Shown here: positions 40,007 through 49,240 of the stretch, piece by piece | Layout: every line of letters begins with the position of its first letter | Numbering within the stretch: position 1 is the stretch's first letter | NCBI GenBank assembly: GCA_928724745.1 | Contig: CAKMXJ010000008.1 | Coordinates: 682,001-746,000, forward strand | DNA length: 64,000 bases | Direction of reading: 5' to 3' | DNA from: Anthracocystis setariae | Taxonomy: Eukaryota; Basidiomycota; Ustilaginomycetes; Ustilaginales; Ustilaginaceae | Notes under the pieces: generated by a model | The model's input: the letters and a program-made list of their open reading frames with translations, nothing else | What the model was told of the DNA's origin: nothing | The model's database searches: none | Program-made: the position numbers and the translations under genes

Positions 40007-41602
40007 ATGTCACACATCATCTCTTCGGCCATGTCGATGGCTCAGCAAAAGCTGGGTTCGAGCTCCAACGACGCAACAGCTGAGCACCAACCAGGGCTCT
40101 CTCCGCCACTGTCGCCCGTCGACGATCACGACATCGAACTCATTGCACCCACGCCAGCCGCTGCTTTAGCCTACAAGTCACAACGATCGCACACAGCTCC
40201 TTCTTCACCTTTGCCTCCTCATCTCAAGTCGTATCAGACCAATTTGGGCAACGACATCACTGTCGATGTCAACATCGGTCCCAGCACTTCGTCTGCTTAT
40301 GCTCGTGCGCAAGGTAGCACCGCCTTCCACCACGGACACAGGCATCACAGTCACTCTCAATCGCCTGGACCTCCTGTCAATCGCACCGCCTCCGCAGCCG
40401 AGGCCAATGCGGATGTATCGTTGGCCCCGCCCATCGACGAATCCGCCAAAGCAGGCCCTTCTCGCTCTCGCGCCAGCTCTACCGGGTTTGGAGGGCTGTC
40501 TGCGCTCCAATCTGGCGCGGAGGATACGGACCCGCTGCTGCTTCGTTCGCGTCTCGTCGAAGAATCCGAGGTCCGTCGCCGACACTCTGTCAAGGGCAAG
40601 AGCTGGCGAAACGGCCGTCAAATCCGCGACTTCTACGAGGCTCAGAATGAGCACATCGAGCGCTTGCTCAAGCCCATCTCGAAGCATGCTGACGAGGACA
40701 AGCAGGACCGCGAATCGTCTGCACTTAAAGTCAAAATCGCTGTGTATGCCTCGATTGGTGCCAATTTCGCCCTCGCTGCACTCCAGCTGTATGCCGCCGT
40801 CAGCTCGCTCTCGCTTTCGCTGTTCGCCACAGCCGCCGATTCGGTCTTCGACCCGTTTGCCAATCTGGTGCTGAACTGGCTCCACCGTAAGAGCGAGAAT
40901 GTGGATGAGCGCAAGTGGCCCATCGGTGGATCGCGCTTTGAGCCCATTGGCAACATCACCTATGCCGCGCTTATGGGCATGGTGTCGGCCATTCTGGTGG
41001 TCGAATCCATCAAGGAGCTCGCGACAGGCGATGGCGACAAGCAGCTTCACATCACGTCGTTGATCGCTGTGGGTGTTGCGTTTGTCACCAAGGCCGTGCT
41101 GGCGATCTACTGCTTCGGACTGCGCAAGCGTAGTTCGCAGGTCGAGGTGCTGTATCAAGACCATCGAAACGATCTCTTCATTAACGGGTTTGGTATCTTT
41201 ACGTCGGCAGCTGGTGCGACGATTGCCGGATGGATCGACCCGGCAGGTGCGTTGATGATTTCGCTCGCGCTCATCTTCAGCTGGACCAGGACGGCGTTTG
41301 GCGAGTTCAAAACTCTGGCCGGCGTAGCGGCGCCGACAGACTTTTTGCAGCTGGTCACATACAATGCTGCGCTGTTCAGCGACGAGATTCAGGCGATCGA
41401 GAGCGTCAGGGCGTACAGCTCCGGACCGAGGTACATTGTGGAGATCGACATTGTGATGCATCCGGAGACTCCGCTGTGGAAGAGTCACGATCTCAGCCAG
41501 GCGTTGCAGGACAATCTAGAGTCGCTGCCGATGGTCGAACGTGCGTTCATCCACGTCGACCATGAGGTCGAACATGCTTTTGAACACCGCAAGAACTTGT
41601 AA
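40007..41602 (+). CDS. Cation diffusion facilitator, Mn2+-type
   Basis: A proton-coupled metal exporter of the CDF family. The 531-residue intron-less protein has a disordered cytosolic N-terminus (1-215, with a His-rich HHGHRHHSHS patch) followed by six membrane segments. Membrane segment 2 contains DSVFD (near 274) and segment 5 contains DHRND (near 385). DxxxD in both places defines the Mn-CDF group, unlike the HxxxD of Zn transporters. WPIGGSRFEPIGN follows segment 2 as in the family. The C-terminal cytosolic domain (about 440-531) has the usual ferredoxin-like end, VRAYSSGPRYIVEIDIVM and ERAFIHVDHE. Location (Golgi, vacuole or plasma membrane) cannot be read. Its stop is 66 bp from that of the convergent MST1 gene. 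Confidence 0.92.
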   Translation: MSHIISSAMSMAQQKLGSSSNDATAEHQPGLSPPLSPVDDHDIELIAPTPAAALAYKSQRSHTAPSSPLPPHLKSYQTNLGNDITVDVNIGPSTSSAYARAQGSTAFHHGHRHHSHSQSPGPPVNRTASAAEANADVSLAPPIDESAKAGPSRSRASSTGFGGLSALQSGAEDTDPLLLRSRLVEESEVRRRHSVKGKSWRNGRQIRDFYEAQNEHIERLLKPISKHADEDKQDRESSALKVKIAVYASIGANFALAALQLYAAVSSLSLSLFATAADSVFDPFANLVLNWLHRKSENVDERKWPIGGSRFEPIGNITYAALMGMVSAILVVESIKELATGDGDKQLHITSLIAVGVAFVTKAVLAIYCFGLRKRSSQVEVLYQDHRNDLFINGFGIFTSAAGATIAGWIDPAGALMISLALIFSWTRTAFGEFKTLAGVAAPTDFLQLVTYNAALFSDEIQAIESVRAYSSGPRYIVEIDIVMHPETPLWKSHDLSQALQDNLESLPMVERAFIHVDHEVEHAFEHRKNL

Positions 41603-41668
41603 CTTTCGATGGAAATCAAAATAAATGTTCGATTCTGTTCGACTTTGTGTGTGCAGATGAGTTGGGGA

Positions 41669-43324
41669 TTACCAGATGTGATGCGAGTCTAATAGACAGA
41701 ACATGTTTCTGAGCTGTTCGATTGTGTACTGGCCCGACTTGCCCACATCTCCTGCTTTGTGCCTATCCTGTTGTGCGAGCTCCTTCAACCTGGGTGGAGC
41801 GTTGGAGTCGTCTCTACATCTAACGGTGACAGTGCCAGATTGCATCTCGCGTTCCCCGACGACGAGGATGTAATTGTATCTTGCTAGTTGTGCGTTTCTT
41901 ACCAACTTGCCGAGCTTCTCGCCATGAGGATTGTGTTCGATGTCGACGTAGAAGCGTTGGAGATGTCGCTCGACATTTTTCGACGGGGCGGAATCGGGTG
42001 AGATGCCGAGGGAGAGAATCTTCTGCACCTTGGCTGCGTACTCGATCAGGGCTGGCGAGTCGGTTTTGGCGGCGAGGATGATGGCTTGACGTGGGGAGAG
42101 CCAGAACGGCCACCACCCAGCGGTCTGTTCGATCAAAATCGCCATGAACCTCTCGACACTGCCGAGGATGGCACGATGGATCATGACGGGGATGCTTCGC
42201 TCGCCCATGTCTTTGGCGGTGGGATCTGCATAGGTGAGTTCAAACCTACGCGGCAGTTGGAAATCCAACTGAATCGTAGCAGTCTGATGTCTTCGTCCCT
42301 GTCCATCGACTAGACGGATATCGATCTTGGGCCCATAGAATGCGCCATCGCCCTTGTTCAGCTCCCACTCCCTCCCACTCTTGTCAAGTGCTTCGCGCAA
42401 ACCAGCTTCAGCACGATCCCACTCGTCCAACGACCCGATGTACGAGTCGGCCGGCCGCGTCGACAGCACCAGCTCGAACGACGAAAATCCAAACGTATCG
42501 TAGGCGGACGTGAGCATGGACAGCATCAAATTGATCTCGTGTGCGACTTGATCCGGTCGGCAGAAGACGTGGGCGTCGTCCTGATGAAACCTCCTAACAC
42601 GGGTGAGACCGGTGAGCGCTCCGCTCGCTTCGTTGCGGTGCAAGGGGGAGAACTCGGCGTACCGGACGGGCAGGTCGCGATAGGATCTTTCCTGCGAGGC
42701 AAAAATGAGACAATGCCCAGGGCAATTCATTGGTTTAAGCCCAAAGGTTTCATCCTCGGTCGATGTGGAAGCGAGAGGTGGCGGGTGGATGGAGCAACAC
42801 GCTGTGCGGTCCGCGTGGATACTTGTCGGCTGCGTTGACGGAGCCTGGCCACGCAATTGAAGCTCCTTGTACCCTTCAGCGGCAAACATGTCATCTCTGT
42901 AGTTGTCCCAATGACCGCTCTTCTTCCAGAGCGACGATTTGTACAGCTGCGGTGATTGGACTTCGTCATAGCCGTAGACGTCGTACAGATCGCGTACGAC
43001 TCGTTCCACTTTGCGTGCCAGCCTCATGCCGTGAGGTAGGATGAACGGTGTGCCCGGTGAAGAGTCGTGTGTGAGGAAGAGCGACTGAGCCTTTCCTATA
43101 GTACGGTGGTCGCTGGAAGGAGCAGGTGTGATATTGTCGGCTGTTTGTGTTTCCGGTGTGGCTGTGACTGCAGCTGCAGCTGCAGCTGTGGGTCTGGTCG
43201 AGGTGGAGGACGCTCTTGCACTCGACTGTGTCAGTGGCATTGCTCGGTGCGAGGTGGAAGGTGGCGCCGCTAGCCGGCTACGCAGCAATGTGCGGGTTAG
43301 CATGTCGACACTGCGACGACTCAT
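41669..43324 (-). CDS. MST1: Mitochondrial threonyl-tRNA synthetase
   Basis: Charges mitochondrial tRNA-Thr. The 551-residue protein starts at ATG 43324; the open frame extends slightly further only from TTG. A basic, Ser/Thr/Ala-rich N-terminus (1-70) fits a mitochondrial targeting sequence. The catalytic core has MNCPGHC (Zn-binding Cys), RYAEFSPLHRNEASGALTG with RRFHQDDAHVF (class II motif 2), and GSVERFMAILIEQTAGWWPFWLSP (motif 3 and hinge). It ends with the anticodon-binding domain. The N-terminal TGS and editing domains of the cytosolic enzyme are absent, as in yeast Mst1. A Ser/Thr/Pro-rich insertion of about 35 residues precedes the MNCPGH block. Confidence 0.93.
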   Translation of the reverse strand: MSRRSVDMLTRTLLRSRLAAPPSTSHRAMPLTQSSARASSTSTRPTAAAAAAVTATPETQTADNITPAPSSDHRTIGKAQSLFLTHDSSPGTPFILPHGMRLARKVERVVRDLYDVYGYDEVQSPQLYKSSLWKKSGHWDNYRDDMFAAEGYKELQLRGQAPSTQPTSIHADRTACCSIHPPPLASTSTEDETFGLKPMNCPGHCLIFASQERSYRDLPVRYAEFSPLHRNEASGALTGLTRVRRFHQDDAHVFCRPDQVAHEINLMLSMLTSAYDTFGFSSFELVLSTRPADSYIGSLDEWDRAEAGLREALDKSGREWELNKGDGAFYGPKIDIRLVDGQGRRHQTATIQLDFQLPRRFELTYADPTAKDMGERSIPVMIHRAILGSVERFMAILIEQTAGWWPFWLSPRQAIILAAKTDSPALIEYAAKVQKILSLGISPDSAPSKNVERHLQRFYVDIEHNPHGEKLGKLVRNAQLARYNYILVVGEREMQSGTVTVRCRDDSNAPPRLKELAQQDRHKAGDVGKSGQYTIEQLRNMFCLLDSHHIW

Positions 43325-43791
43325 GTTGGCAGCCACCGTCAAGCTTTTGTGCGGCTGTTCGAGGTAGGCTTAGATGGTGTTGTGATGGCTTGGTGATTGG
43401 CAGCGTTGCAAGAAGCATTCCCAACGAAATCAGGAAGAATTGAGGAAAATAATAACAAAAAAAAAAAAAAAAAAAAAAACAAAAAAATGGAGGCTCGGAA
43501 AATGCGATTTTGAGGGTCTTTTCCGTGGTCAACTGTTTTTAAGGGTGTTACGACGATAATATGAACAAAAAAGACCCTGCTGAAAATTCAATTATGCACG
43601 AGCCAGACGCGGCGACGCTGATGACTGACAGTAGTGACAGAGGCACAGTGACGTGATGCCACCAAGGCACACAGAGATAAAGCATCAAAGACCCTGACAG
43701 CTGCCAACTATCCATCTCAACGAACCACCATTGGCCATCGGCGTCACCTCGCCACCCAGAACGGCGACACCGTTGCTTCGCTGCAATCATC
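43325..43791. promoter_or_regulatory. Divergent upstream region of MST1 and YME2
   Basis: 467 bp between two nuclear genes for mitochondrial proteins, transcribed away from each other. It contains A23 at 43457-43479 followed by C and A7. Poly(dA) tracts exclude nucleosomes in fungi and could serve both promoters. Confidence 0.5.
43457..43487. repeat. Poly-A tract between MST1 and YME2
   Basis: A23, one C, then A7, in the shared upstream region. Confidence 0.95.
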
Positions 43792-46722
43792 ATGTATTTG
43801 TTACGACTTTCAAGTAGCGCTCGCCTGGCTGGCTGCGTTGGTCTGCCACCCCTTCGTCCGAGATACGGTACTGCTTCTCTCTTCACTACATCCGGTGCAG
43901 CGACTCTGGTCACCGCTTGTTATCCCCGAGTCTCAGCTGCTTCCCTCATTCGCGCTAGCAAATACAACTTGAATCAAAACAAAGGCTTGCGATGGTCGAC
44001 GTCAGCCGCGTTGGCTTCCACCTCGCCCGAGGCAGCCAAAGTCGCTGAAGACGCCGACGCCGAGACCGAAAACGACCCTTTCCGAAAGATTGGCTACCTC
44101 TATTTCGATACCGTCTTCCCCATTCGTCTTGGCTTCTGGGATATCCGATACATGCTCGCCTCACTAGAAAAGCGTTCCGTGCTCGACAGGATCAAAGCGA
44201 GCTTGCCTCCTGACCACGATGTCGGTTACGGCTTCAAAGTCATCGGTGCAGAAGAGCGCATGAAGGATGGCGGCGCTTTCGTCACTTTCTCCTATCGCGA
44301 AGATCCCAACGAGAAAGCCGAACAGTCTCTCAACATCATCGAGAAGCGTCTCAAATCCGGCGTTCGTCGCGTCTTCAACCCTTTGCTCTTTTTCCTCGGC
44401 ACTCCTGGCGTTCATGTGGTGCGCGGCAAGCCCTTCCGCGAGGACATGAACATCTTCCCCGCCACCCGCATCTTTGTCAAGCTCGAAGGCGGCGACGCAA
44501 GCGAAGAGCAGCTCTGGCAGACGCTGCGACCGTACGGACGCATCGTCTCGATCACCAAGGACAAACCATCCGAGGCCTACGTCACCTTTTCACGCATCCG
44601 TGGCGCCACCAGCGCACGCAACTGTGCTCACGGCCTCGAGCTTCCCAACGGCGCGCGCTTTGTCATCACTTTCCGCAGCATGCTACGAAGCAAGCAGGCT
44701 TGGGACTGGATCTCCAACCATCCACGTCTCGTTTTCCCTCTCGTCGCTTTCCTCATCGGCGGTATCTCTTACATGGTCTTCGACCCTGTGCGAGAATTTA
44801 TGGTCGAGAGCAAGGTGCACAACACTTTCTCGTTAAACGAGTATAGGGTCTACACTTGGCTCAAGCGCAATACCGTCGATCTGTTTAAGAGCACTGACCG
44901 CGATGCCAAAGGTGCCGCAGACGACTGGTGGGAGCGGCGTCAATCGGCAGAGACAATTCAAGAATGGATTCGCGAAAAGCCTTCCACTTTTGTCACCATC
45001 GCTGGTCCCCGAGGCTCGGGCAAGACGGGCTTGGTCAGCAAAGCCGTCACACGCGACGTACAGCACCTTGTCATCGACTGCGATGCCATCGCAAAGACGG
45101 CCAAGAACGACTCGCTCCTCATCACTTCGCTTGCCAATGAGACCGGTTACTGGCCCGTGTTTAGCTGGCTCAGCAGCATCAACAACATGATCGACCTCGC
45201 TGCCGTCGGTCTCATCGGATCCAAGGCTGGATTCGCCACGCCTACCGATGCACAACTCAAGCAGATCCTCGGCGTGGTGACCAACGCGCTCAACAGCATC
45301 AACGACCAAACTCAAAAGCGAATCGCCAAAGCCGAAAAGGCACGTCTAGCCGCCGAGAAGAAGCTCGCCAAAACCACCGCTCCTACAACGACACCTGCGA
45401 CGTCCATCACACGCCCATCAGACGACAACGAGTCGCTCGAAGAGAAAGCTTCCACACTTGCCCACAACGCCATCGACTCGCTGCATCACCTCGTAGGCAG
45501 TGAATGCGATGAAGCCAAGGCCGAGAAGAAGGACAAAAGGTTCGACTCGCCGGTGGTAGTGATCAAACAGTTCCATCACAAGGGGATCAAGCAGGCGATT
45601 CTGCACCAGGTGTTGGCCGAGTGGGCAGCTGAGTTGGTGACCAACGGCATCGCTCATGTGGTTTTCGTATCCGACAACCCGGTCGGCATGGGTAAGGAGC
45701 TAGCAAAAGCTCTACCCAATGTTCCCTTCCAATCCATCACTCTCGCCGATGCCGAGGAGGAGAAAGCGCGCAGCTACGTCTACAACAAGCTCAAGGAGAT
45801 GGGTCGGCTGGCTCCGCTTGCCAAGGACGACGTCGCCTCGCCTCCCGTTGTGCCTGCTAGGTTTGCCGCGTCGAACGCCCACTACACCGCCTCCGTTGCT
45901 GCCCCCGCTGCTGCTTCGGCCGAACCCGAGTATGCGAGTGCGCTCGATGAGGAGACGGCCGCTTGGGTAGACAAGCTCGGTGGACGTCTGACGGATCTCG
46001 AGACGCTCGTACAGAAAGTAGCGCTGGGACAGACGGTGGAGTCGGCGGTGATGGATATCATCAATCGCTCTGTTGTGGAGTTGCGCAAGAATGGATTTGG
46101 CGACGATGCTAGTGAGGCATCGTCTCTGCCGTGGACACGATCGCAGGCGTGGACGGTGATCAACAAGCTCGCCAACAAGGGAGAGATTTCGTACTACGGT
46201 CTGCTGCACAACGAGTTCAAGGGCAACGAGGCGGCGATCAAGTCTTTGGAGCAGGCCGAGATCATCAGCGTCAAGCACCACGATGGTAGGCCGAGCACGA
46301 TCCGGGCAGGGCGACCGGTGATGCAGGAGGCGATCAAGAGGTTGGTGGGTGATAAGGTGTTTAACGATACGCAGACGCTGTTGGCGAATTCGAGCTCGAT
46401 CGCGTCGGCCGAGAAGGAGATGAAGGGGATCGAGGAGGAGATCGAGGCGATTTCTAGGATGATCCAGGGTTCGCCGTTTAAGGTGGTGTCCGGGAGTGGA
46501 GCCACGGCGGGCGCGGTGATCACGCGCGAGGGGCAAGAGGGGGGTGTGATGCTCAGGTTGTTGGGTGGAAGGGCGGCCGAGACGCCGATCAGTACCAGTG
46601 AGGCGGCAAAGGCGAGGACCGAGTTTCTCATGTCGAAGATGGCGCAACTTCAGACAAAGATCAGCAAACTCGATGCGCAGAATTCCGCCATCAAGGCTAG
46701 GTTGGCTGCTCATAGGGATTAA
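43792..46722 (+). CDS. YME2: Mitochondrial inner-membrane protein Yme2
   Basis: Yme2 (Prp12) is an inner-membrane protein linked to mitochondrial DNA escape and nucleoid maintenance. The 976-residue intron-less protein has a basic targeting sequence, then the conserved IGYLYFDTVFPIRLGFWDIRY block. An RRM-like region lies at about 220-300 (RIFVKLEGGD..TLRPYGRIVSITKD), and one membrane segment at about 309-330 (LVFPLVAFLIGGISYMVF). A P-loop ATPase-like domain begins with GPRGSGKTGL (near 404). A Lys/Thr/Pro-rich insertion occurs near 510-560, and the last 60 residues are coiled coil. Start is ATG 43792. The Prp12 nickname is historical; a splicing role is not implied. Confidence 0.93.
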   Translation: MYLLRLSSSARLAGCVGLPPLRPRYGTASLFTTSGAATLVTACYPRVSAASLIRASKYNLNQNKGLRWSTSAALASTSPEAAKVAEDADAETENDPFRKIGYLYFDTVFPIRLGFWDIRYMLASLEKRSVLDRIKASLPPDHDVGYGFKVIGAEERMKDGGAFVTFSYREDPNEKAEQSLNIIEKRLKSGVRRVFNPLLFFLGTPGVHVVRGKPFREDMNIFPATRIFVKLEGGDASEEQLWQTLRPYGRIVSITKDKPSEAYVTFSRIRGATSARNCAHGLELPNGARFVITFRSMLRSKQAWDWISNHPRLVFPLVAFLIGGISYMVFDPVREFMVESKVHNTFSLNEYRVYTWLKRNTVDLFKSTDRDAKGAADDWWERRQSAETIQEWIREKPSTFVTIAGPRGSGKTGLVSKAVTRDVQHLVIDCDAIAKTAKNDSLLITSLANETGYWPVFSWLSSINNMIDLAAVGLIGSKAGFATPTDAQLKQILGVVTNALNSINDQTQKRIAKAEKARLAAEKKLAKTTAPTTTPATSITRPSDDNESLEEKASTLAHNAIDSLHHLVGSECDEAKAEKKDKRFDSPVVVIKQFHHKGIKQAILHQVLAEWAAELVTNGIAHVVFVSDNPVGMGKELAKALPNVPFQSITLADAEEEKARSYVYNKLKEMGRLAPLAKDDVASPPVVPARFAASNAHYTASVAAPAAASAEPEYASALDEETAAWVDKLGGRLTDLETLVQKVALGQTVESAVMDIINRSVVELRKNGFGDDASEASSLPWTRSQAWTVINKLANKGEISYYGLLHNEFKGNEAAIKSLEQAEIISVKHHDGRPSTIRAGRPVMQEAIKRLVGDKVFNDTQTLLANSSSIASAEKEMKGIEEEIEAISRMIQGSPFKVVSGSGATAGAVITREGQEGGVMLRLLGGRAAETPISTSEAAKARTEFLMSKMAQLQTKISKLDAQNSAIKARLAAHRD

Positions 46723-47295
46723 AGATGAGGTGCAGCCCCCCCTTTTTTCTTTGGGATTTTACGGAATACTACTCTCTCTCTATTGTTACAACAGAGTATC
46801 GATGGTGTGAATTGACGTCAAACCGAAGGTGTTTCGGTCGGAGAAATTAGATTTTGAGCTCGTCGGAAGAATATCAGTCAGACCCTGAAACATACACGTC
46901 AAAAAAGAAGCAATTTTTTTTTTCCTCCCGTGAGCATCGTGGATGATTCATCTAGCAAAGTGATATGAAGTCACCTCTCGCATCGTCCGTCTCCAGTAGT
47001 TGGGGTTAAGTGGAATAAGGAGGAAGTGAGGTCAAGTCACTGCTGAAGTTTGTCAGCTGCTTCGAACAGCGCAGGTAGAGTGGACTGCAGAGGAGGGTGC
47101 TTTCCTGTGTCAAGCTGTTGCACACAGCTTCTTCGAAGGAGAGAGGTGAAGAGGTATAAGTAGGCCCCCACTCCCGAATGTAGGGAAAGAGGATGGATCT
47201 TCATACCATACGTGAGCTGAGTTCTTGTTCTTGCGCATCGACTACTTTTCTCTCCACTCAAACCAACCCCAATCCGACCGACTCATATCCAAAAT
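46723..47295. other. Interval between YME2 and the hydrophilic-protein gene
   Basis: 573 bp with no gene seen. It holds the YME2 3' end, an A/T-rich patch near 46903-46923 and a TATA-like TATAAG at 47155-47160. Confidence 0.5.
47155..47160 (+). promoter_or_regulatory. TATA-like box upstream of the hydrophilic-protein gene
   Basis: TATAAG about 140 bp upstream of the ATG at 47296, a plausible distance for a fungal TATA promoter. Confidence 0.4.
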
Positions 47296-47939
47296 ATGAC
47301 ACGCGCCGAATCTGCCCCCCACTCAGTCGTAAGGCCTTGCTCGATTCAACACCCTATCCGCCCACTTCCTATGCTGTAATTCTGACGCTCCGTTGCCCTC
47401 TCCCTCATCGCTCTTGTTTCCAGGCTGAACTGCAAAAGGACCGCCAATCTCAATCGCTACCCGGTTCATCCTCGGGTCCCAACAAGGCAGGCTCATCCGC
47501 ACCCTCGGGCACGGCAGCTCTCGCGTCCGAAATCGGTGCTGAACGCGATGCCCGTCGCGAGATCGCCCAAGCCCGTCGTGAAGGCGACGACATCGTCGGT
47601 CCCACCAACCCAAACGCCTCAGCCGCCGCACTCGGTTTCGGCCAATTGAACGGCGCGGATCAGGGCATCTCCACCCCTGGCCAGGAAAAACGCGATCAGA
47701 TGCAAACCGAACGCAACGCTGAATTCAACAAGGATCAGCCTGACCTGCGAAAGCTCGCGGCCAACTCAGCCGGCAGCGCCTCTCATACCAGCACGCGGGG
47801 AGATGCCAGGAGCAGCGGCGCCAAAAACCCAGACGAGCTGCTCGAAACCGTCGGCAGGTCCACCGGAACCGAGTCGGGTACTGGTGCAAGTGGAGCAGGT
47901 CAGATCGAGATTGGACGCGACGCCCCTACCGCCGCCTGA
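47296..47939 (+). CDS. Small hydrophilic disordered protein (2 exons)
   Basis: Predicted exons are 47296-47328 and 47424-47939, joined through a GTAAGG..TTTCCAG phase-0 intron. The product is 182 residues beginning MTRAESAPHSV|AELQKDRQS. An unspliced reading from 47193 would add a Cys/Pro-rich, low-plausibility leader, so the spliced form is preferred. The protein is rich in Ala, Gly, Ser, Asp, Glu and Arg, has no Cys or Trp after splicing, and contains a charged helix candidate (EIGAERDARREIAQARREGDD). Composition is like stress-type hydrophilins, but I recognise no family. A TATA-like box fits an inducible promoter. Function unknown. Confidence 0.55.
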
Positions 47940-48034
47940 GCATGTTTGATTTCCACCTAGTCTCCACCGATCGAATGAAAGTATGAATAGACTCTTTTGC
48001 ATCGTGGGTCAAACAAAACCTTGTGATCCGATCC

Positions 48035-48874
48035 TTAGCTCCGAGGGGAAGATGTTGAAGATGAAGGAGCCAGGCGGGCAGCACGCTTCTTGCGATTGCT
48101 TGCCAAAGAGCTAGCTGTCGTACCTGGAGGCGGGGCAAGTCCAGATGAGCGTCGCCCTAATACACGAGACTGCAACTGCTGATTCTGCCTGACAAAAAGC
48201 GTCTTTTGGCGTTGGACAAAGGCCCAAACCGAAAAAATGGCTATTGATGCCACCACACCGATCATCTCAAAGTAATCCCTGGCCTCCTGTCTTGCCGATT
48301 TCCCACACGCCTCGTAGCCCATCAGTACACCGCCACTTGGTGTGGTATCTAAACCGTGCGATGCGGAGTTGGCTTTGTCGAGAGCGCTCTGAACGCTGGC
48401 TGGGATGGTGCGATCTTCTACTGGTGCGCAGGCTACTCTGCGTCGATTGTTGTACGGTCTGCAGTAGGGGAGATGGATGACGTCGGTGGGACAGGATGCG
48501 CAGTCGCCCACGGAAGCGCAGACGTACGTTGCGTTTTGGATGAGTTTCGAAATGCCACTGGTCGAAGGAGGTCTCGCGCCTGGTATGACAGGTTCGAGCG
48601 GATCGTCACCGATTTGTACATCATCCAGTGCGACAGGTGCGGTTGGGTTGCGTGAAGATGACCAAAGCGGCCATTCGCCCTGGTAGCCGAGCACTTTGGA
48701 GCCTTCGGTTTTGCCATCGCCGAGGATGAACGGTGAGCCGGGCAGCTCGGTTGGTGGTTTCCACTCGCGTGGGCTGAGCGACAAGGAGGTGGCGGTGGAG
48801 ATAGACAAAATAGCCAGGGCTAGCGCCAAGCGTGTTGTCTGCAGTGTCGACCTGCGGGAAGACGAGGGCCGCAT
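48035..48874 (-). CDS. JTB-like single-pass membrane protein
   Basis: A 279-residue type I membrane protein. The chosen start, ATG 48874, puts a signal peptide at the N-terminus (LALALAILSISTATSLS); upstream in-frame ATGs at 48977 and 49042 would bury it. The luminal part ends in a cysteine cluster: CASVGDCASCP, then PYCRPYNNRRRVACAP, then YEACGKSARQEA. The spacing resembles the ECSPC..CGPTGY..ITC..SCRSA pattern of human JTB (jumping translocation breakpoint protein). A membrane segment (MIGVVASIAIFSVWAFVQ, about 213-230) follows directly, as in JTB, then a short basic cytosolic tail that is longer than in animals. The family call rests on Cys pattern and topology. Confidence 0.6.
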   Translation of the reverse strand: MRPSSSRRSTLQTTRLALALAILSISTATSLSLSPREWKPPTELPGSPFILGDGKTEGSKVLGYQGEWPLWSSSRNPTAPVALDDVQIGDDPLEPVIPGARPPSTSGISKLIQNATYVCASVGDCASCPTDVIHLPYCRPYNNRRRVACAPVEDRTIPASVQSALDKANSASHGLDTTPSGGVLMGYEACGKSARQEARDYFEMIGVVASIAIFSVWAFVQRQKTLFVRQNQQLQSRVLGRRSSGLAPPPGTTASSLASNRKKRAARLAPSSSTSSPRS

Positions 48875-49240
48875 GATAGCGATTTGGGATGTAGGTGATG
48901 GTGATGAAGCAACGAGATCAACACGCAAGGGTCCAAGTAAAAAAGTGAAAGCCGAGCGAGCTGTCGGATTTCGCATGTTCCCGAACTTTGCCGCACAAAA
49001 AGCTCCACTTTGGGCTCGTGCACCTTCGTGACCTCTTCCCATCTAGTCCCCTCGATACATCGCCTCCCTTATCCCTATTCACAACATCATATATATATAT
49101 ATCTGTCACAATCAGCAGCATGCCACAGCGCTCATATCTTGTCATGCCTTCAAGTTCCTGATAGACACTCAAGCTTGTTGTAGAGCGCAACTCGCCCTCC
49201 CGAGCTACAAGTGGACGTCGCACCCTCTTTCCCCTCCACC
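48875..49240. promoter_or_regulatory. Divergent upstream region of the JTB-like and carrier-like genes
   Basis: 366 bp with seven AT dinucleotide units at 49089-49102, a possible TATA-like element for either gene. No other feature is seen. Confidence 0.45.

Noticed and set aside
40205..41488. 427-codon minus-strand frame over the CDF gene
   Set aside because: Arg/His/Gln-rich antisense translation with no domain; the plus-strand CDF protein is clear.
45712..46713. 333-codon minus-strand frame over YME2
   Set aside because: Low-quality antisense composition opposite a secure gene.
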